64,000 bases of DNA from Typhlomys cinereus (Eukaryota > Chordata > Mammalia > Rodentia > Platacanthomyidae): positions 620,001 to 684,000 of the forward strand of contig JALPQD010000304.1 of assembly GCA_023101885.1 (NCBI GenBank), read 5' to 3'. How positions within the stretch are numbered: the first letter of the stretch is position 1; each line of letters begins with the position of its first letter. Both the position numbers and the translations under genes were made by a program. This document shows, piece by piece, positions 34,365 to 45,990 of the stretch. The notes under the pieces are model-generated. The model saw only the letters and a list, made by a program, of their open reading frames with translations, did no database searches and was not told where the DNA came from.

Positions 34365-34450
34365 GAGCCATGTAATTTGGGTAAATCATTTAACCTCTGT
34401 AGGTCTGTTTCCTTATCTTTAATAGGAGAAAAATTGCATTATGACCTCTA
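34365..34450 (-). repeat. MIR SINE fragment
   Basis: TAAATCATTTAACCTCTGTA, then GTCTGTTTCCTTATCTTTAA: antisense MIR core. Confidence 0.7.
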
Positions 34451-34624
34451 ACTTCTTCAAGGTCTTAACTGGTATGACTTCATCATCTCTTTCTCTATAT
34501 GCTTATTACCCATGGTTGAAGTGAAGTTGAAGATCTTCATATACCACAAAAATAAATAAAATCCGTTCATAGACTGGACAGTAGCCCAGCTCCTTACCAT
34601 TCATTTGCTAAAAGAATTTGAATT

Positions 34625-34760
34625 GCGTTCTTTTATCTAGGAAATAAGGATAGTGTTACTTATGTTCTGTGAGACTCAAAGGAGACACTTGTATAAGTTG
34701 ACTGAAATAGAGCCTGGTATTCAGTAGGTGCTCCATAAATGTTAGCTCCTTTCTCTTTTG
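34625..34760 (-). repeat. MIR SINE
   Basis: TTTTATCTAGGAAATAAGGA, AGACTCAAAGGAGACACTTG, GAGCCTGGTATTCAGTAGGT and GCTCCATAAATGTTAGCTCC: antisense MIR 5' part. Confidence 0.8.
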
Positions 34761-35119
34761 GAATCTTAGAATAAAGCTCCTTAAAATGTCCTGATTTCTC
34801 CTAAGTTCCTAAATCATTCCTCATCAAATGCACATTAGCCAGAATGCTGCCTTTTATTAGAAAGGGCAAAGCAGGGAACGCAGCTGCAAGGCTCAGTCTT
34901 TCCTGCAGACACAACTTCCTTGTTGTGCATGAAGAGTTCTCAGCAGCTACAGCAACTTGGGATTTAACAGGAAAAAGCTGTTAGCCAGATTGACTCCTGT
35001 CAAAGGCTTCATGTCAATAAACATTTACAAGAAGCAAAGCTGGGTAAGTGTGGCCCCATTCCAAGAAATGTGTGGCAACGGCAGCTTCGTGCCTGTGTTA
35101 AGGTCTTTCCAGATTTCTA
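34761..35119. other. Unassigned non-coding sequence
   Basis: Nothing identifiable. Confidence 0.4.
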
Positions 35120-35225
35120 GGGTCTCTTTCTCTTTCTTTCTCTCTTTCTTTCTTTCTCTCTCTCTCCTTCCTTCCTTCCTTCCTTCCTTCCTTCCTTCCT
35201 TCCTTCCTTCCTTCCTTCCTTCCTT

Positions 35226-35287
<62 letters not shown>
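35120..35287. repeat. (CTTT)n (CTTC)n (CT)n simple repeat
   Basis: Three successive polypyrimidine motifs in one uninterrupted tract of about 165 bases. Confidence 0.97.
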
Positions 35288-35290
<3 letters not shown>

Positions 35291-35462
35291 ATGCAGTCCA
35301 GGCTGTCCTCAAACTCACTATGTAGCTGAGGATGACCTAAGCCTGTGTTCTTCCTGCTTCTCCCTCCTGGAGCTGGAATCGCAGGTGCGTCTCACCATGC
35401 ATGGTTTATGTGATGCTGGGGTTGACCCGAGGGCTTTTGCTGTTACTGAGTTCTCCTCCAAA
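35288..35462 (-). repeat. ID_B1 (B4-type) SINE, decayed
   Basis: GCAGTCCAGGCTGTCCTCAA, ATGTAGCTGAGGATGACCTA and GAGCTGGAATCGCAGGTG (B1), then GATGCTGGGGTTGACCCGAG (ID-like). The pyrimidine tract abuts its tail end. Confidence 0.6.
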
Positions 35463-35549
35463 AATAACCCAGGTTATTTTTTCTAATTCATAATAGCTTC
35501 ACTCTAATACAGAAACACTTGAAATCCAGTGCCAATGAAGAACTAAGAA

Positions 35550-35945
35550 AAAAATATTGTGTGTGTACATGTGTGATGTATGTATGTATGTGTGTGTGAA
35601 TGTATGTATGTATGTGTGTGTGAATGCGAGCATGCCCATGTGCACATACAGGCACACATAAGAGGCCAAAGGAGGTTTTGGGTGTCCTTTACCACGCTTA
35701 GCCTTATATTCCTTTGAGATAGGTTCTCTCTCTGAACTTGGAGTTTGTATGTCTTTTTTTTGGGGGGGGGTGAGACAGCTGACAAGATGGGTCCCATAAA
35801 TTCTCTTGTTTCCACGACCCTCTCCTCACACTGACATTGCAGCATGTCTACCACTCTGGCTTTTTACTTGGGCGCTAGGGATCCAAACCGTCTCCCTGCT
35901 AGTTCAGCAAGTGCTCTCATCCACTGAGCCATCCCCCAGCCTCTA
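35550..35945 (-). repeat. B4/RSINE-type SINE
   Basis: (TG)/(TATG) array, ACATAAGAGGCCAAAGGAGG, GAGATAGGTTCTCTCTCTGA, TTACTTGGGCGCTAGGGATC, and a head CACTGAGCCATCCCCCAGCC. Long antisense SINE similar to 16480 and 41780. Confidence 0.65.
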
Positions 35946-36099
35946 GCAGGAGATTTACAATCACACAGTCTTGTTTTACCAAGGAAAGCAATTGTAAAGG
36001 AAACACATTTCTTTTAAAATAAGACAGACCTCAGCATATGAGGTCTTCTCACTGAAGATAAACCTACCATTCCTCACGGTGGTCAAACACAGCAGAGGT

Positions 36100-36417
36100 G
36101 GGACTGGAGAGGTGGCTCAGGGGTTAAGCCTCCGCCTTGCAGGCAGAAGGTCCTGAGTTCGGATCCTAGATCCCACGTATAGACGCCAGGCGGAAGCGGG
36201 GGCGGCCTGCGCTTCTGGTCCTGGTAGGGCGGAGCCTGTGAATCCCAGGGCAGAAGGAAGTGGAGGCGTCCATGGTGGTTCGCAAGTTCGTCCGTTGTTC
36301 TGCACATACACAGACACACACACATACGTACACGCACAGACACACACGTGCGCGCACATACACACGCATATGCACACAGTTGAATAAATAATAATAATAA
36401 TAATAAAAATTTAAAAA
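36100..36417 (+). repeat. Young full-length family A SINE (deletion subfamily)
   Basis: Almost identical to the 22019 copy over the head and GC-rich body, lacks the 12-base segment, and has a short mixed CA/CGCA array. TSD AACACAGCAGAGGT (36086-36099) and AACATAGCAGAGGT (36418-36431), one mismatch. Confidence 0.93.
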
Positions 36418-36431
36418 AACATAGCAGAGGT

Positions 36432-36861
36432 TTATCTTGAACTAAGAAAATTCTATTTTTCCAGGCTTGGTGATACTTATAGACTCTTAGGTTGCTGCAA
36501 CTACAAGAGAACTCAGAGATAGACAATAGAATCCTGCAGAGTGGTCACAACTGGAATGTCGTCTAGCAGATCATGCAGAGTGACGTTTGTCATTTTTGAA
36601 AAGATAGAATAGCAGTCGAACACTCAAACTGTCTGGAGAAACGCTGGGGATGGAGGTGAGAGAACCAAGCAAGAGCTAGGAAGAAACCAAGACAATCCAG
36701 CAAGCAGCAAAGACCAGCACCTTTAGTTTTTTGGAAGAGAAAAATTGCTGCCCAAGGTAATAAGTAGATAATGCCAACATTGATGTAGCTACTTGGTGGC
36801 AGAAAGGACCAGCTGGGACTCTTTAGGTTTGTTCTCTCTCTTTGCATGTGCCAGATATTAT
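36432..36861. other. Unassigned non-coding sequence
   Basis: Nothing identifiable. Confidence 0.4.
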
Positions 36862-37252
36862 ATAGCTATCCATTGGACAATCAAAGGCTGATCTTGGCAC
36901 ATTTTTGAAGAATTAATAGTTAAGGCAATCCCTGAATGAGCCTGCAGGAAATTGTCAGATCCACGGGGGAAGACGCAGCCCATGGTGGGTGTGGCCATTC
37001 CCTGGGTCAGTGGATAAGAGCTGGTTCATTAAGGTTGGCATTCTTCGTAGACTTGGGTAGTCTTGCTGTCTGGAAAGTAAAGTTTGTCTCTCTCTTAGCA
37101 ATCCCGGTGATTTGGTGTGGCCAGTTCCCTTGGCTTCTGGTATGGTATGAGTTTTCTTGCCAAGTAACTGAGACTTGTAAGAAAGAATAAAACCCCTTTG
37201 TTCTCCTAGCTCTTTGGTTATGAATTTATTGGCACCATGAATGTAAACTGCA
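36862..37252 (+). repeat. MaLR-type solo LTR, subfamily 1
   Basis: AAGAATTAATAGTTAAGGCA, CAGCCCATGGTGGGTGTGGC, GTGTGGCCAGTTCCCTTGGC, AATAAAACCCCTTTGTTC and the TAAACTGCA end align in order with 3226 and 52204. Confidence 0.65.
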
Positions 37253-37745
37253 ATATCCCACAACCCATTTTTTTCTTTGGGTGCTTGGTTTGTGGGCCTC
37301 CTTTATACTTGCAACATTCTCTCTCTTACAGTAGTTCTCTCTACATTGACATTTCTGTTTTGTGGAGAGAGAGCAGACACTTTCTGATGGTTATTATTCT
37401 TTTACAAACACATTGGAGATTCATGCAGGGCACCTGCCTAGGAATCCAACCTGGCCAAGTTTACACATATCTTTGCAGCCTGGACCACGAGTGTGCACAC
37501 ACGTTTGCAGCTGGTCCTGTGATGGCAGCTGTCCAGCTCATCTTCGTTGCTTCCAAACAAAGAAGCACACCACCTTTTCTCTGGGTGTGACTTTCCTTGT
37601 CAAAGTGCTGCTGTTGGATGTGCCTTGGCTTCGCAGTTCTGGCTGGCCTTCCTTCACTGTGGCCATCATAGCAGGGCTACCACAGGAGGAAATCTCTTCT
37701 CAAGCTGTTGCTCGATTCCTTGACAGCGTTTGATTTAAGCAAGCA
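37253..37745. other. Unassigned sequence with overlapping open frames
   Basis: Two overlapping plus frames of 117 and 123 codons (37237-37590, 37362-37733). Neither has a recognisable domain, and the first begins inside an LTR, so I do not call a gene. Confidence 0.4.
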
Positions 37746-37747
37746 TG

Positions 37748-37795
<48 letters not shown>

Positions 37796-37800
37796 TGTGT
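37746..37800. repeat. (TG)n microsatellite
   Basis: About 27 GT units, nearly pure. Confidence 0.97.
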
Positions 37801-38477
37801 AACTTAACAACCTGAGATTCCTCTTGGCCTGGATTATGTCTCTTTTTCCTCCAAACAATGCACCAGTAGCCCTTTGCCGCTTGAGATCCTTACCCTCGTG
37901 TACTTGTACGTACACCCCTCAGAACAACACCTATCAAACTGATGGAACCCCTGCCTGTGGCACGGGTTCCTGCTTTAAACAATAGAAATAAGTTACTCTT
38001 CTTAGTGCTTCTCAGTAACACCCAGAGTTCCATTCAAACACACCCTGAAACACATCTGGGAGCTACAGGCCATGGGCTGATTTGACGTGAACTAGTTTTG
38101 AGTGCATGCTCAGTAAGACAAACTCTGTTCTCAAAGTGAACTTTCAGGGGGAAACCTCCTGTTTGCTATCCTAGACATGCATATGATCAAATTCAGATGC
38201 ATTATCAAAAGGGTCATGTGCCGTGATCAAAGGCCTAAGTAATCCAAGTGTGTCAATTAAGATAGATGGCCACCCAAACTATACTAACTCTAGCAACCAA
38301 ACTTTTCCTGCTGTTGAACCCCCATAAAACAAAGCCCCAACAATAATGAAGGTCCTTGAGTGTCTGCGCATATGTGACCTACTACTCTTTAAAGCCAAAT
38401 TTTCTCCCAGTTCTCTGTGTGTGTGTATATATGGTCTGATGTAAAATGGGAAGTGAATCTTTTAAAAACATTAGCAA
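37801..38477. other. Unassigned non-coding sequence
   Basis: Nothing identifiable. Confidence 0.4.
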
Positions 38478-38735
38478 AAGAGGAAGGAAGGAAGGAAGGA
38501 AGGAATGAAGGAAGGAAGGAAGAAGGAAGGAAGAGGAAGGAAAAGGAAAGAAAGGAAGAGGGAAAGAGAAAGAAGGAAGGAGACAGAGGAGAAGGAAGGA
38601 AAGAAGGAAAGAAGGAAAGAGAAAGAAGAAGAAAGCGACAAAAAGGAGAAGAACGAAGAATAGAGGAGGAACGAAGGAACGACGAAGAAGGAAAGAAGGA
38701 AGGAAGAAGAAGGAAGGAAAGGAAGGAACGGACCG
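38478..38735. repeat. (GGAA)n polypurine tract
   Basis: About 160 bases of pure GGAA/GAAA-type purine, then the same motif increasingly broken by C. Frames on either strand across it are repeat translations. Confidence 0.95.
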
Positions 38736-38890
38736 CAAGAAGAAGGAGGAAAGCGCGACGAAGAAAAGCCAAGCAGGAACGAAGGATAAGCCGGAAGCAG
38801 AAATCCGCAGGACCAGAAGGAACCGAAGGAAGCATCAGAAGGTACCCGACGGCACCGACAGAACAGCCCAGACAGACGAAAGAAAAGATG
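38736..38890. other. CpG-rich decay zone after the polypurine tract
   Basis: Purine-rich text full of single C insertions or substitutions (ACGACGAAG, GGACCGCAAG, AAGCGCGACGAAG, CCCGACGGCACCGACAG). CpG density is far above the surrounding DNA. Likely poor consensus or a degenerate repeat, not a gene. Confidence 0.5.
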
Positions 38891-39416
38891 CAACAATTCT
38901 CTTTAGCGTGGAAATTGTCTTTGGTAGAGACGCCGTGATTACCCGTGTAATCTATCCTCTTTCATCACTTCGCTTTGAGTCGACTCCTTGCTGTTTCTGC
39001 AAATCTGTATGGATTTTTATCTCATTCTTCAGTAAGATGGCAAGAACCTAAAACACCAGCCCAGACCCCAACCGCTAGTAGCAAGATGATAGACTTTGGT
39101 TCCAGAGTGTGGTTCCAGAGTTGATCACAATTCCTGTCAGAAGACTTAAGGAAATCTGGGATTTTGTTCCAGAAGACCCATGACAGCCTATACACAATAC
39201 CCTGGAGTACACTGCAGAACCCAGAAGGCTCAAGAACTGGAAGCATTGATTTTCTCCGAGGCCAAAGATAAAGGACGGAGTTGAAAGTAGAAAACAGATT
39301 CGCTGAATCTCTATCAAAGACCATCTCTTGGGTAAAGAAAACTTTTGCATTTCTTTTTTTTCCCTCCTTTGTTAATGGTTTAAAAAAGATTCACTTTTCA
39401 TTTTATATCAGGCCAT
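38891..39416. other. Unassigned non-coding sequence
   Basis: Nothing identifiable. Confidence 0.4.
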
Positions 39417-39468
39417 GCACACACACACACACACACACACACACCACACACACACACACACACACTCA
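39417..39468. repeat. (CA)n microsatellite
   Basis: ACAC array with one ACCACA break. Confidence 0.95.
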
Positions 39469-41599
39469 CAGAGAATTGGGGGAAAACTTGGCTTTAAAGG
39501 TGCTCATTTTGGAGCTAGTTTCCCGGAGCAGAACACTGAGTGTTGCCAGCACTGGCTGATACAGAGAAGACTGAGCCAAAGCTTTTCTTTGATGCATCAA
39601 GGAAATGGAGAGCCCCGCTAATTTGAAGCATGACAGAACGTGCCCTGTGGCTCTCTGAAAGGCCCACGATCAAGCCTGGGGGTCCTCAGAGCAAGAGGGC
39701 TTTCACTGGATCATGAACGAAGAGCAGGTTGTAATTGGGAAGGGTAAGGAGCAAAGACTCAGGAGCCTCAAGGAATATTCTTGGGAATATTGAGCTGTCA
39801 GTGTGAGACTGATGAGCCAAGCGAGGCATGCTTCAGAATAAAAACCAGCCAGGTTTTTATTGCACTGACTGCACTCGGTGTGGAGGTCAGCGAAGCCTTT
39901 TGGTTTTCAGCTTCTTGTCCAATGCATTGTTCCAGCACTGTTCAGAGAACACGTCAGGCATCGTGTGTAGGTTGTTGCTGTCATCATTTAGTCAGGGGGT
40001 TCAGCAGGATTGGTGACGGCCATAGATAGCCTTTTCTGAGGGTATCAAACTCTGGGCACCCAGCCCCTCCATAGATGGACATCGGAAAGCCTGGAGAGAG
40101 ATATCTTGGGGGCATGTAGGACTTAGTAAGAAGGGAAGTCAGATAGGTCATGACTTCTTGTTCCTGAAATAACAGAGAATACTAGTAAGAAGTCAGAGAC
40201 TGGGGGACTCTCAACATCTATGACGGAAGCTCCCAGAATGCAAGAACTATGGATGGATAGAACTCGTCATCCTCATGTTGCAAAACTGTCACAAAAGAAA
40301 AGGGACTGTGTTCTCTTCTCACTAGAGTCGCTGCTCATTCAACTTATAGCAATTAACAGATGACTTCAACAAATAATTGTGGAGTAGTGTCCATACGTCA
40401 GATACAGTTGTTTAGCTTTCTGTCTCTTACAAGCTACACTTGCCTCCACAAGTCCCCTGATTTTCACAAGGATAAATCCTTTCCTAAATTATCTTGGCCA
40501 AAAGACCCCTGAGTCCTGGATAATACAGACTCAAATCACCATATTGTGCTTGTCAGATTTTATGAACTAAAAGCTTATTCTTTGACTCTTAAATTCTGAG
40601 TTTTATTGGCTATTTGTAAAGATTTATGTTCCATTTATTTACCTAGCCATTTGGAGTTATAAGCGTTGTTTTATAAGCATCATAACTTACTGGCCTGGAT
40701 TAAGGATCCATTTTTAAAAGTTCCTAGCATAGCTTCAAACCCAAAACTTACCAAGCATAAGGTTTGTTTTGAAATCTCAGCAGTAAAATTGTATGGCCTT
40801 CAGTGTCCAACAGATTTTCCTCTCCACCCTGCACCACAATTTATTATTGTTTAAATGAATGTGTGGCTCTTTGCATACCAGCCTGTATTTTGGGGTCATA
40901 CGAACTTAACCTCAGAACAAGATCACTTTGTTCAATGAAAAACAGGGCCCCTCTAGTCCTCTGGACCCTTTTCTACGTATCCCCTAAGAAAAAAAGTTTA
41001 TTTGACTGTGTGATAACCTCCAGCATAATTCCTCATGGAAATAAACTTGACAGATACTCATCCACCCTACTATGGGGGAACTTGGGTTAGTTTCAGTATT
41101 AACTCCTGCAGGGCAAGTGGACAGTACCAGAAAGGACAGTAGTCTAGGAGAGAAGACCAGAGAGTGTGATAAAACAGCAATAACACAAAAATCCTCATGG
41201 TTGGAGAAATGCTTTTATGTACATTCTTTATTTCATCATCTTCACCCTTTCAATAGTGCTGAATCTTTCTTGGGATGGTGCTACTAATGGATTCTTAGGA
41301 TTATGCAGATGACTTCAGGGTTTGAACCCTTAGAAGCAAGGTGGTAAGTAGGTGAGCAGAGTTTTGAGTTCTGGTGTGTTTGGCTTACAATCTACCTTTC
41401 ACCCAGTCGCCAGGGTCATCCTAAAGAAGGAAACGGTGCTTTTTAAAGTGCAACTTCATTAATGTGAAATTATAATATTGTGAAATCTGATTGATTGAGG
41501 GAGCTTATAATACTTAAGAGAGATGGTTTGATTTAAATATTTAAACTTTATAGTTCACCCGATGAAAAGGGCTGTGTACTGGTTTTTATTTTTACCTAT
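39469..41599. other. Unique non-coding sequence
   Basis: About 2.1 kb with no SINE, LINE or LTR that I recognise, the longest repeat-poor stretch of the window. Frames at 39781-40029, 40803-41090 and elsewhere lack domains. Confidence 0.45.
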
Positions 41600-41775
41600 C
41601 ATATTTATTTGAGAGGAAGATAGAACACAAGTACATGCTATGATGTACAGGTGGAGGTCAGAGGACAACAGAAGTCAGCTCTTTCCTTTGGTCATGTAGG
41701 CTTCCAGGGATCAAATTCAAGTCTTTGAGTTTGTGAGCAGGTAGGTACCTTATTATCTGAGCTTGCTTGCTAACC
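41600..41775 (-). repeat. B3-like SINE
   Basis: TTTATTTGAGAGGAAGATAG, GGTGGAGGTCAGAGGACAAC, TCATGTAGGCTTCCAGGGAT. Antisense, immediately followed by another SINE. Confidence 0.65.
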
Positions 41776-41779
41776 CTAT

Positions 41780-42212
41780 GTACTTTTATGTGTGTGTATG
41801 TGTTTACATATGTATGTGTGTGTATGCATGTGTATATGTATGAGAGTGTGTGTGTATGCATGTGTATATGTATGAGAGTGTGTGTGTATGCATGTGTATA
41901 TGTATGAGTGTGTGTATGTATGTGTATATGTATGAGTGTGTGTGTGTGTATGTATGGGGGCAAAGGTCAGCCTTGGGTGTCCCTTCAATTGCTCTCCATC
42001 TTATTTTAAGATAGGATCTCTCACTGACCTTGGAGCTCACAGGCTGGGCAAGCCATCGGGCCAGCAAGCTCTTAGGGCTCTTCCTCTCTCTGTCTCCCTA
42101 GTGTAGGGATTGTGGTCTTATGTTTCTGAATCTGAGTTTCACAAGGGTGCTGGGAATCTGAACTCAGGTCCTCATGTTTGTGCCGCAGCACTGTACTGAG
42201 TCATCTCTGCAT
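41780..42212 (-). repeat. B4/RSINE-type SINE with a 28-32 base minisatellite
   Basis: TG-rich tail region holding four tandem units (see 41821-41940), then CAAAGGTCAGCCTTGGGTGT, AAGATAGGATCTCTCACTGA, GTGCTGGGAATCTGAACTCA and a decayed head. Antisense. Confidence 0.65.
41821..41940. repeat. Minisatellite, units of 32, 32, 28 and 28 bases
   Basis: Each unit begins TGTATGCATGTGTATATGTA (TGTATGTA in the last) and ends GAGAGTGTGTG or GAGTGTG. A higher-order repeat grown from a TG-rich SINE tail. Confidence 0.9.
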
Positions 42213-43354
42213 CCATGCCAATTGTCTAGAGGCCTCATCACCTCTGAGGCTGGGAAGCCGAAGAAAGGAACAGTGCCATGGAGAAATACAATGAACCCAC
42301 AGCTCGTTCGCCATCTCCCTCGCAAACTGGCATGGATTGTCCGCAGTGACTCGGTCCCTCCCTGACCGGGTGCTCTGGTCACAGACTGTCACTATCTCCA
42401 TAGCTGAAGAGTTTTGAAGGATGCGTTCATCTGAGGAGAGCATCCTGTGTCCTCTACTCTTTCAGAGTACCTCTTCCCTTCTGCTCACCGTGTGTTTCTG
42501 ATGATGGCTGCCATCAGATGGTCTTCGGTGGGCGTGCATTGAGTCCCTCATGACCAGAACTTATTGGCCCAGAGCTGGCGTTGGTCAACTCTGAACCAAT
42601 CAAAGTTCTTTCACAGGGATTTTGAAAACTAGAATGAAGAAGAGAACCAACTAGTCCCTGTCTGGAAGTGCCCGTGGTAGCAGAGATCAGGAGAACTTTT
42701 GGAGTCAGTTTCCTGCCAAGCAGGATGAGCTGATGGGCAGTGAGAGATGGTGCCATTGGGTAGAGAGACATAGAAATGGCTTATTTCTGGTTCCAAGTGC
42801 TCACGAGCAACACTTGGGTTTTGTCTGTCTTCAACCCCTCTCCCCCTTTGATTTTCTGAACCAATTAGTCTCCCTTTAATTAGTTTAGCCCAAATTAGAT
42901 TTCTATTACTTGCAGCCCAAAGTCCTCTGTGTACTACTCTCAAGCTCCTCTTTCTAACATCTGCATGATAACTACATAGCAGTTTATCTTTTCTGTGCAC
43001 AAACACCAACCGTCTTATTTGATTAAACAGCTAGTTAGTCACGCTTTGAGGACGACTAGGTGAGCTACAGCTGGGATGCAGAGAAGCTTTCCGGCTTTGT
43101 TATCTTATCCTTTAGTGGTACTAGGGCCCTGCTTTTCAGGTTCAGCAGGGGGTTATCAGGAGGCCAGGGGTGACATGTCTCAAATCACGCAGAGGCAATT
43201 TAATGGGGGTTCTGCCATGAATTACTGGCTCTGCTCTTGGAATAAGAAAACCTTCAATATTTAAAGTATTGAAGAAATATGAACCCAAAAGTGCAAAAAG
43301 TGAGACTGGATATAGCTCTGCGAAACTACAGTTTATATTACTGTATTTTCTTCT
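42213..43354. other. Unassigned non-coding sequence
   Basis: Several overlapping frames on both strands (42174-43009) without a domain. No repeat identified. Confidence 0.4.
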
Positions 43355-43480
43355 TTATTTTGATTTTGGGGACAAGATCTTGCTAGCTTGTACAGGCTGG
43401 TCTCAAACTCAAGATCTTCCTGCCTCAGCTTTCTGTGTGGCTAGAATATAGAATATAGGTATCTGCCACCAAGCTTCTGA
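43355..43480 (-). repeat. B1 SINE
   Basis: TTGGGGACAAGATCTTGCTA, AGGCTGGTCTCAAACTCAAG, ATCTTCCTGCCTCAGC. Antisense, diverged. Confidence 0.7.
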
Positions 43481-43497
43481 ACAATATTTTGATCTAC

Positions 43498-43508
43498 TTT
43501 AAGAATTT

Positions 43509-43561
<53 letters not shown>

Positions 43562-43799
43562 CAAGAAAGCCCTTGTATGTGCCTGTAGAGGTCCAAGGGT
43601 GACATCAGAAATTATCCTGGATTGCTCTGCCTCCTTATGGCTTTGCTCTGGAATTTCCTAGGTTCCACCTACCAGAACCAGAACTGCAGACCATTGCCAT
43701 TTCCACCTGATATTTTTATGTGGAGTCTGGGGATCTGAACTCATGTCCTTTTGTTGTGAGGCAAAGGCTTTTACCCCCTGAGCTGCCTCTCCAGCTCCT
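43498..43799 (-). repeat. Old family A SINE
   Basis: (GT)n array, GTAGAGGTCCAAGGGTGACA, TATCCTGGATTGCTCTGCCT, GGGGATCTGAACTCATGTCC, and a head CTGAGCTGCCTCTCCAGCTC. Antisense. Confidence 0.8.
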
Positions 43800-45499
43800 T
43801 TAAGAAATTTCATCTGACAACTGTCTCAGTCTTGCTCAACTAGTGGGTTGATATTTTCTCTGTTTGAACAGTCTAACCTTTTCAGGTGGCCTTTGCTTTC
43901 TGATAGTAAAGAGAGGAATACTTTATATGAAGGAAAATTTTAGAAGTGAATAGAGGAAAGAGAAAAATGTAGAAATTAAAAAGAAGACAAAGAATAGAAA
44001 AGAAACACTGCAAAGGATATGAATGAAAGAAAAGTGAATGAAAGGGTGCTTTGCAAGCCAAATGACATTGGTGAAATTGAAGGAAACCTGGAGAGGGACT
44101 TGGAACCATCTTCATCTGTTCTTAAAGAAACAGAGAGCTTCATGGGCTTCCGGAAGAGGAAAAAAGAAAAAGAATTAAAAGCAAAGAGCTAAGCCACAAT
44201 TTCCTGTCCAGCTGGAGCGAAGTTTAACCAAAGACGAACATGATAAACCTACTAATATTGCCCCTCACTCCCAGAGCCGACTCCGTTCTGACTGAACTCT
44301 GGGGCATGATGATCTGAGCCCAATGTAAGCTTTGTCCCCCACCTGGGACTGGATCCGGTTTCATCTGGACTCTTTGGAAAGATGCTGCTGGAAGTAGGCT
44401 GATGCTGTCCTCGTGGGAATGACTTGAAGGCACATTCACGTAACACCTAAGGAAACATTCTGCTTGATTTAGGACTCCAGCGTGCATCTGCCCTATCCCT
44501 GGAAGTCTGGCTCCTAACTGAAGCACAGGAGAGCAGACACCAGCCCTTATCTCTTGAAGGTGGAGTAACTGTCTTACAACCACATTTTCCTCTTTTGTTT
44601 TTCTTGCTTCGCCATCAAGTGTTGATTAGATGAGATTTTTTCCTTGCATGTTTCATTAGCTAATGCTTCCACCAGCTTGTAAAACATAAAGAATCAGCTG
44701 ATTCATCTAGAAAACGACTTCACGTTTCTTCCACACTGTGGATTCAGCAGAGATGCTATTTAATCCTATCATCTCCCAGATAAAGTCAGCCTATCAGTTC
44801 TTCCTGAAGAGAGAGCAGAGACACTTGTGAGTGTGCTTCAATGCATAACAAAGAGCAAGAAAGCTACAAACTGGGGAACATACAAAGCCTTTGACAGTCC
44901 ATGTATTTGATAGATGATAAATACATTTGTAAAATAAGCACATGCTTGAATATAGACATTATCAACAGCTGCAAAGCTTAAAGAGGTTATCCTATAGGGC
45001 TATCATTCACAAAAATATAGATAATTTCCAGGGTGGCCTCAGACAGACTCTATGATCTGAAAATTCACATTTCTAGATGAAATGTCACCATAAGCGTGTC
45101 ACGTCTACAAGACTGCCTTTGGCTTTGTTGTCTACACACTCGAGTGCACGATGAGGCTTCCTTCTTCATATGCCACTTTATCAAGCTGGAAATTGAAAGG
45201 AGCCAAGATGGTGGGGTGGGATTATTTGTTTTGGGTGGTGATGGAGCACCATCCGATCCCAACTGTTCAAACAGCTGCACTATAAATAACCTGCATGGAA
45301 CAGATGCAGCGTGGGGGGGTCACTAGGAGGCTGCGTGGATGATTAGTCACAGAGGATTCAATAAATACTGAGCCCTAACTAAAATGGCTGGTATATATAT
45401 TCTTTTATTAAAAATCTGATCTGGAAAGTTAGATTTAAGACTTAATGGTAACGAAATGACCAATCTTCATAGACCCTTTAAAAGTTCTTTTAAAATGGT
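43800..45499. other. Unique sequence; candidate regulatory block near its end
   Basis: No named repeats. A-rich purine patch at 43900-44040. At 45180-45370 there is a cluster of motifs: E-box CAGCTG (45272-45277), TATAAATA (45281-45288) and AP-1-like TGATTAGTCA (45340-45349). Motif content only; no transcript evidence. Confidence 0.3.
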
Positions 45500-45990
45500 C
45501 TCTACTTATTATTTTCATCAATTAAATTTGTTTTGTCAGTTTCACACATACACAATATATTCTGACTACTCTATCCTCATTCCTCTCCTGACTACCTCTG
45601 TCTATCCTGCTTTTTCCCTACAAATCTCTTTCTCCCATTCATGTCGATTCATTTTATTCCGTGAGTCACTGAGTTTAATCAGGGCCATCTGTGTGACCAT
45701 GAGTTTGGAGCGAACTCTTTTACCCTGGTGGACTCAGCATCAGGTATCAAGCAAGGACATTGGCTCTCTTCCAGAATCTACCAGTTTCCAGTAATTCATT
45801 GGAGGGGTTGGGTCTCTGAGCACCCCTCCCATCCATGAATGATTGGCCTGGTCGGTCTTCTAGTGAGTCTGCATGCCTTGCAATGCAGTCAAGTCTAAGT
45901 CAGAAACCTGTGGAAGAAGCATTCCCTGTCTCTTACATGCCCCATATGTAGGCAGTCACATGCCTAACTCTACCTTCTAAGTCTCCTCTG
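45500..45990 (-). repeat. L1 3'UTR (Lx-like, antisense)
   Basis: GTTTTGTCAGTTTCACACAT, CACTGAGTTTAATCAGGGCC, ATCTGTGTGACCATGAGTTT, and an ACTCAGCATCAGG block resemble the rodent Lx-type L1 3' region read backwards. A different L1 lineage from the 7759 and 23104 copies. Confidence 0.5.

Noticed and set aside
37237..37733. Two overlapping plus frames of 117 and 123 codons as a small gene
   Set aside because: Overlap in different phases, the first starts within an LTR, no domain or splice support.
41821..41940. CRISPR-like regular repeats
   Set aside because: No distinct spacers, low-complexity TG units, eukaryotic SINE context; a minisatellite.
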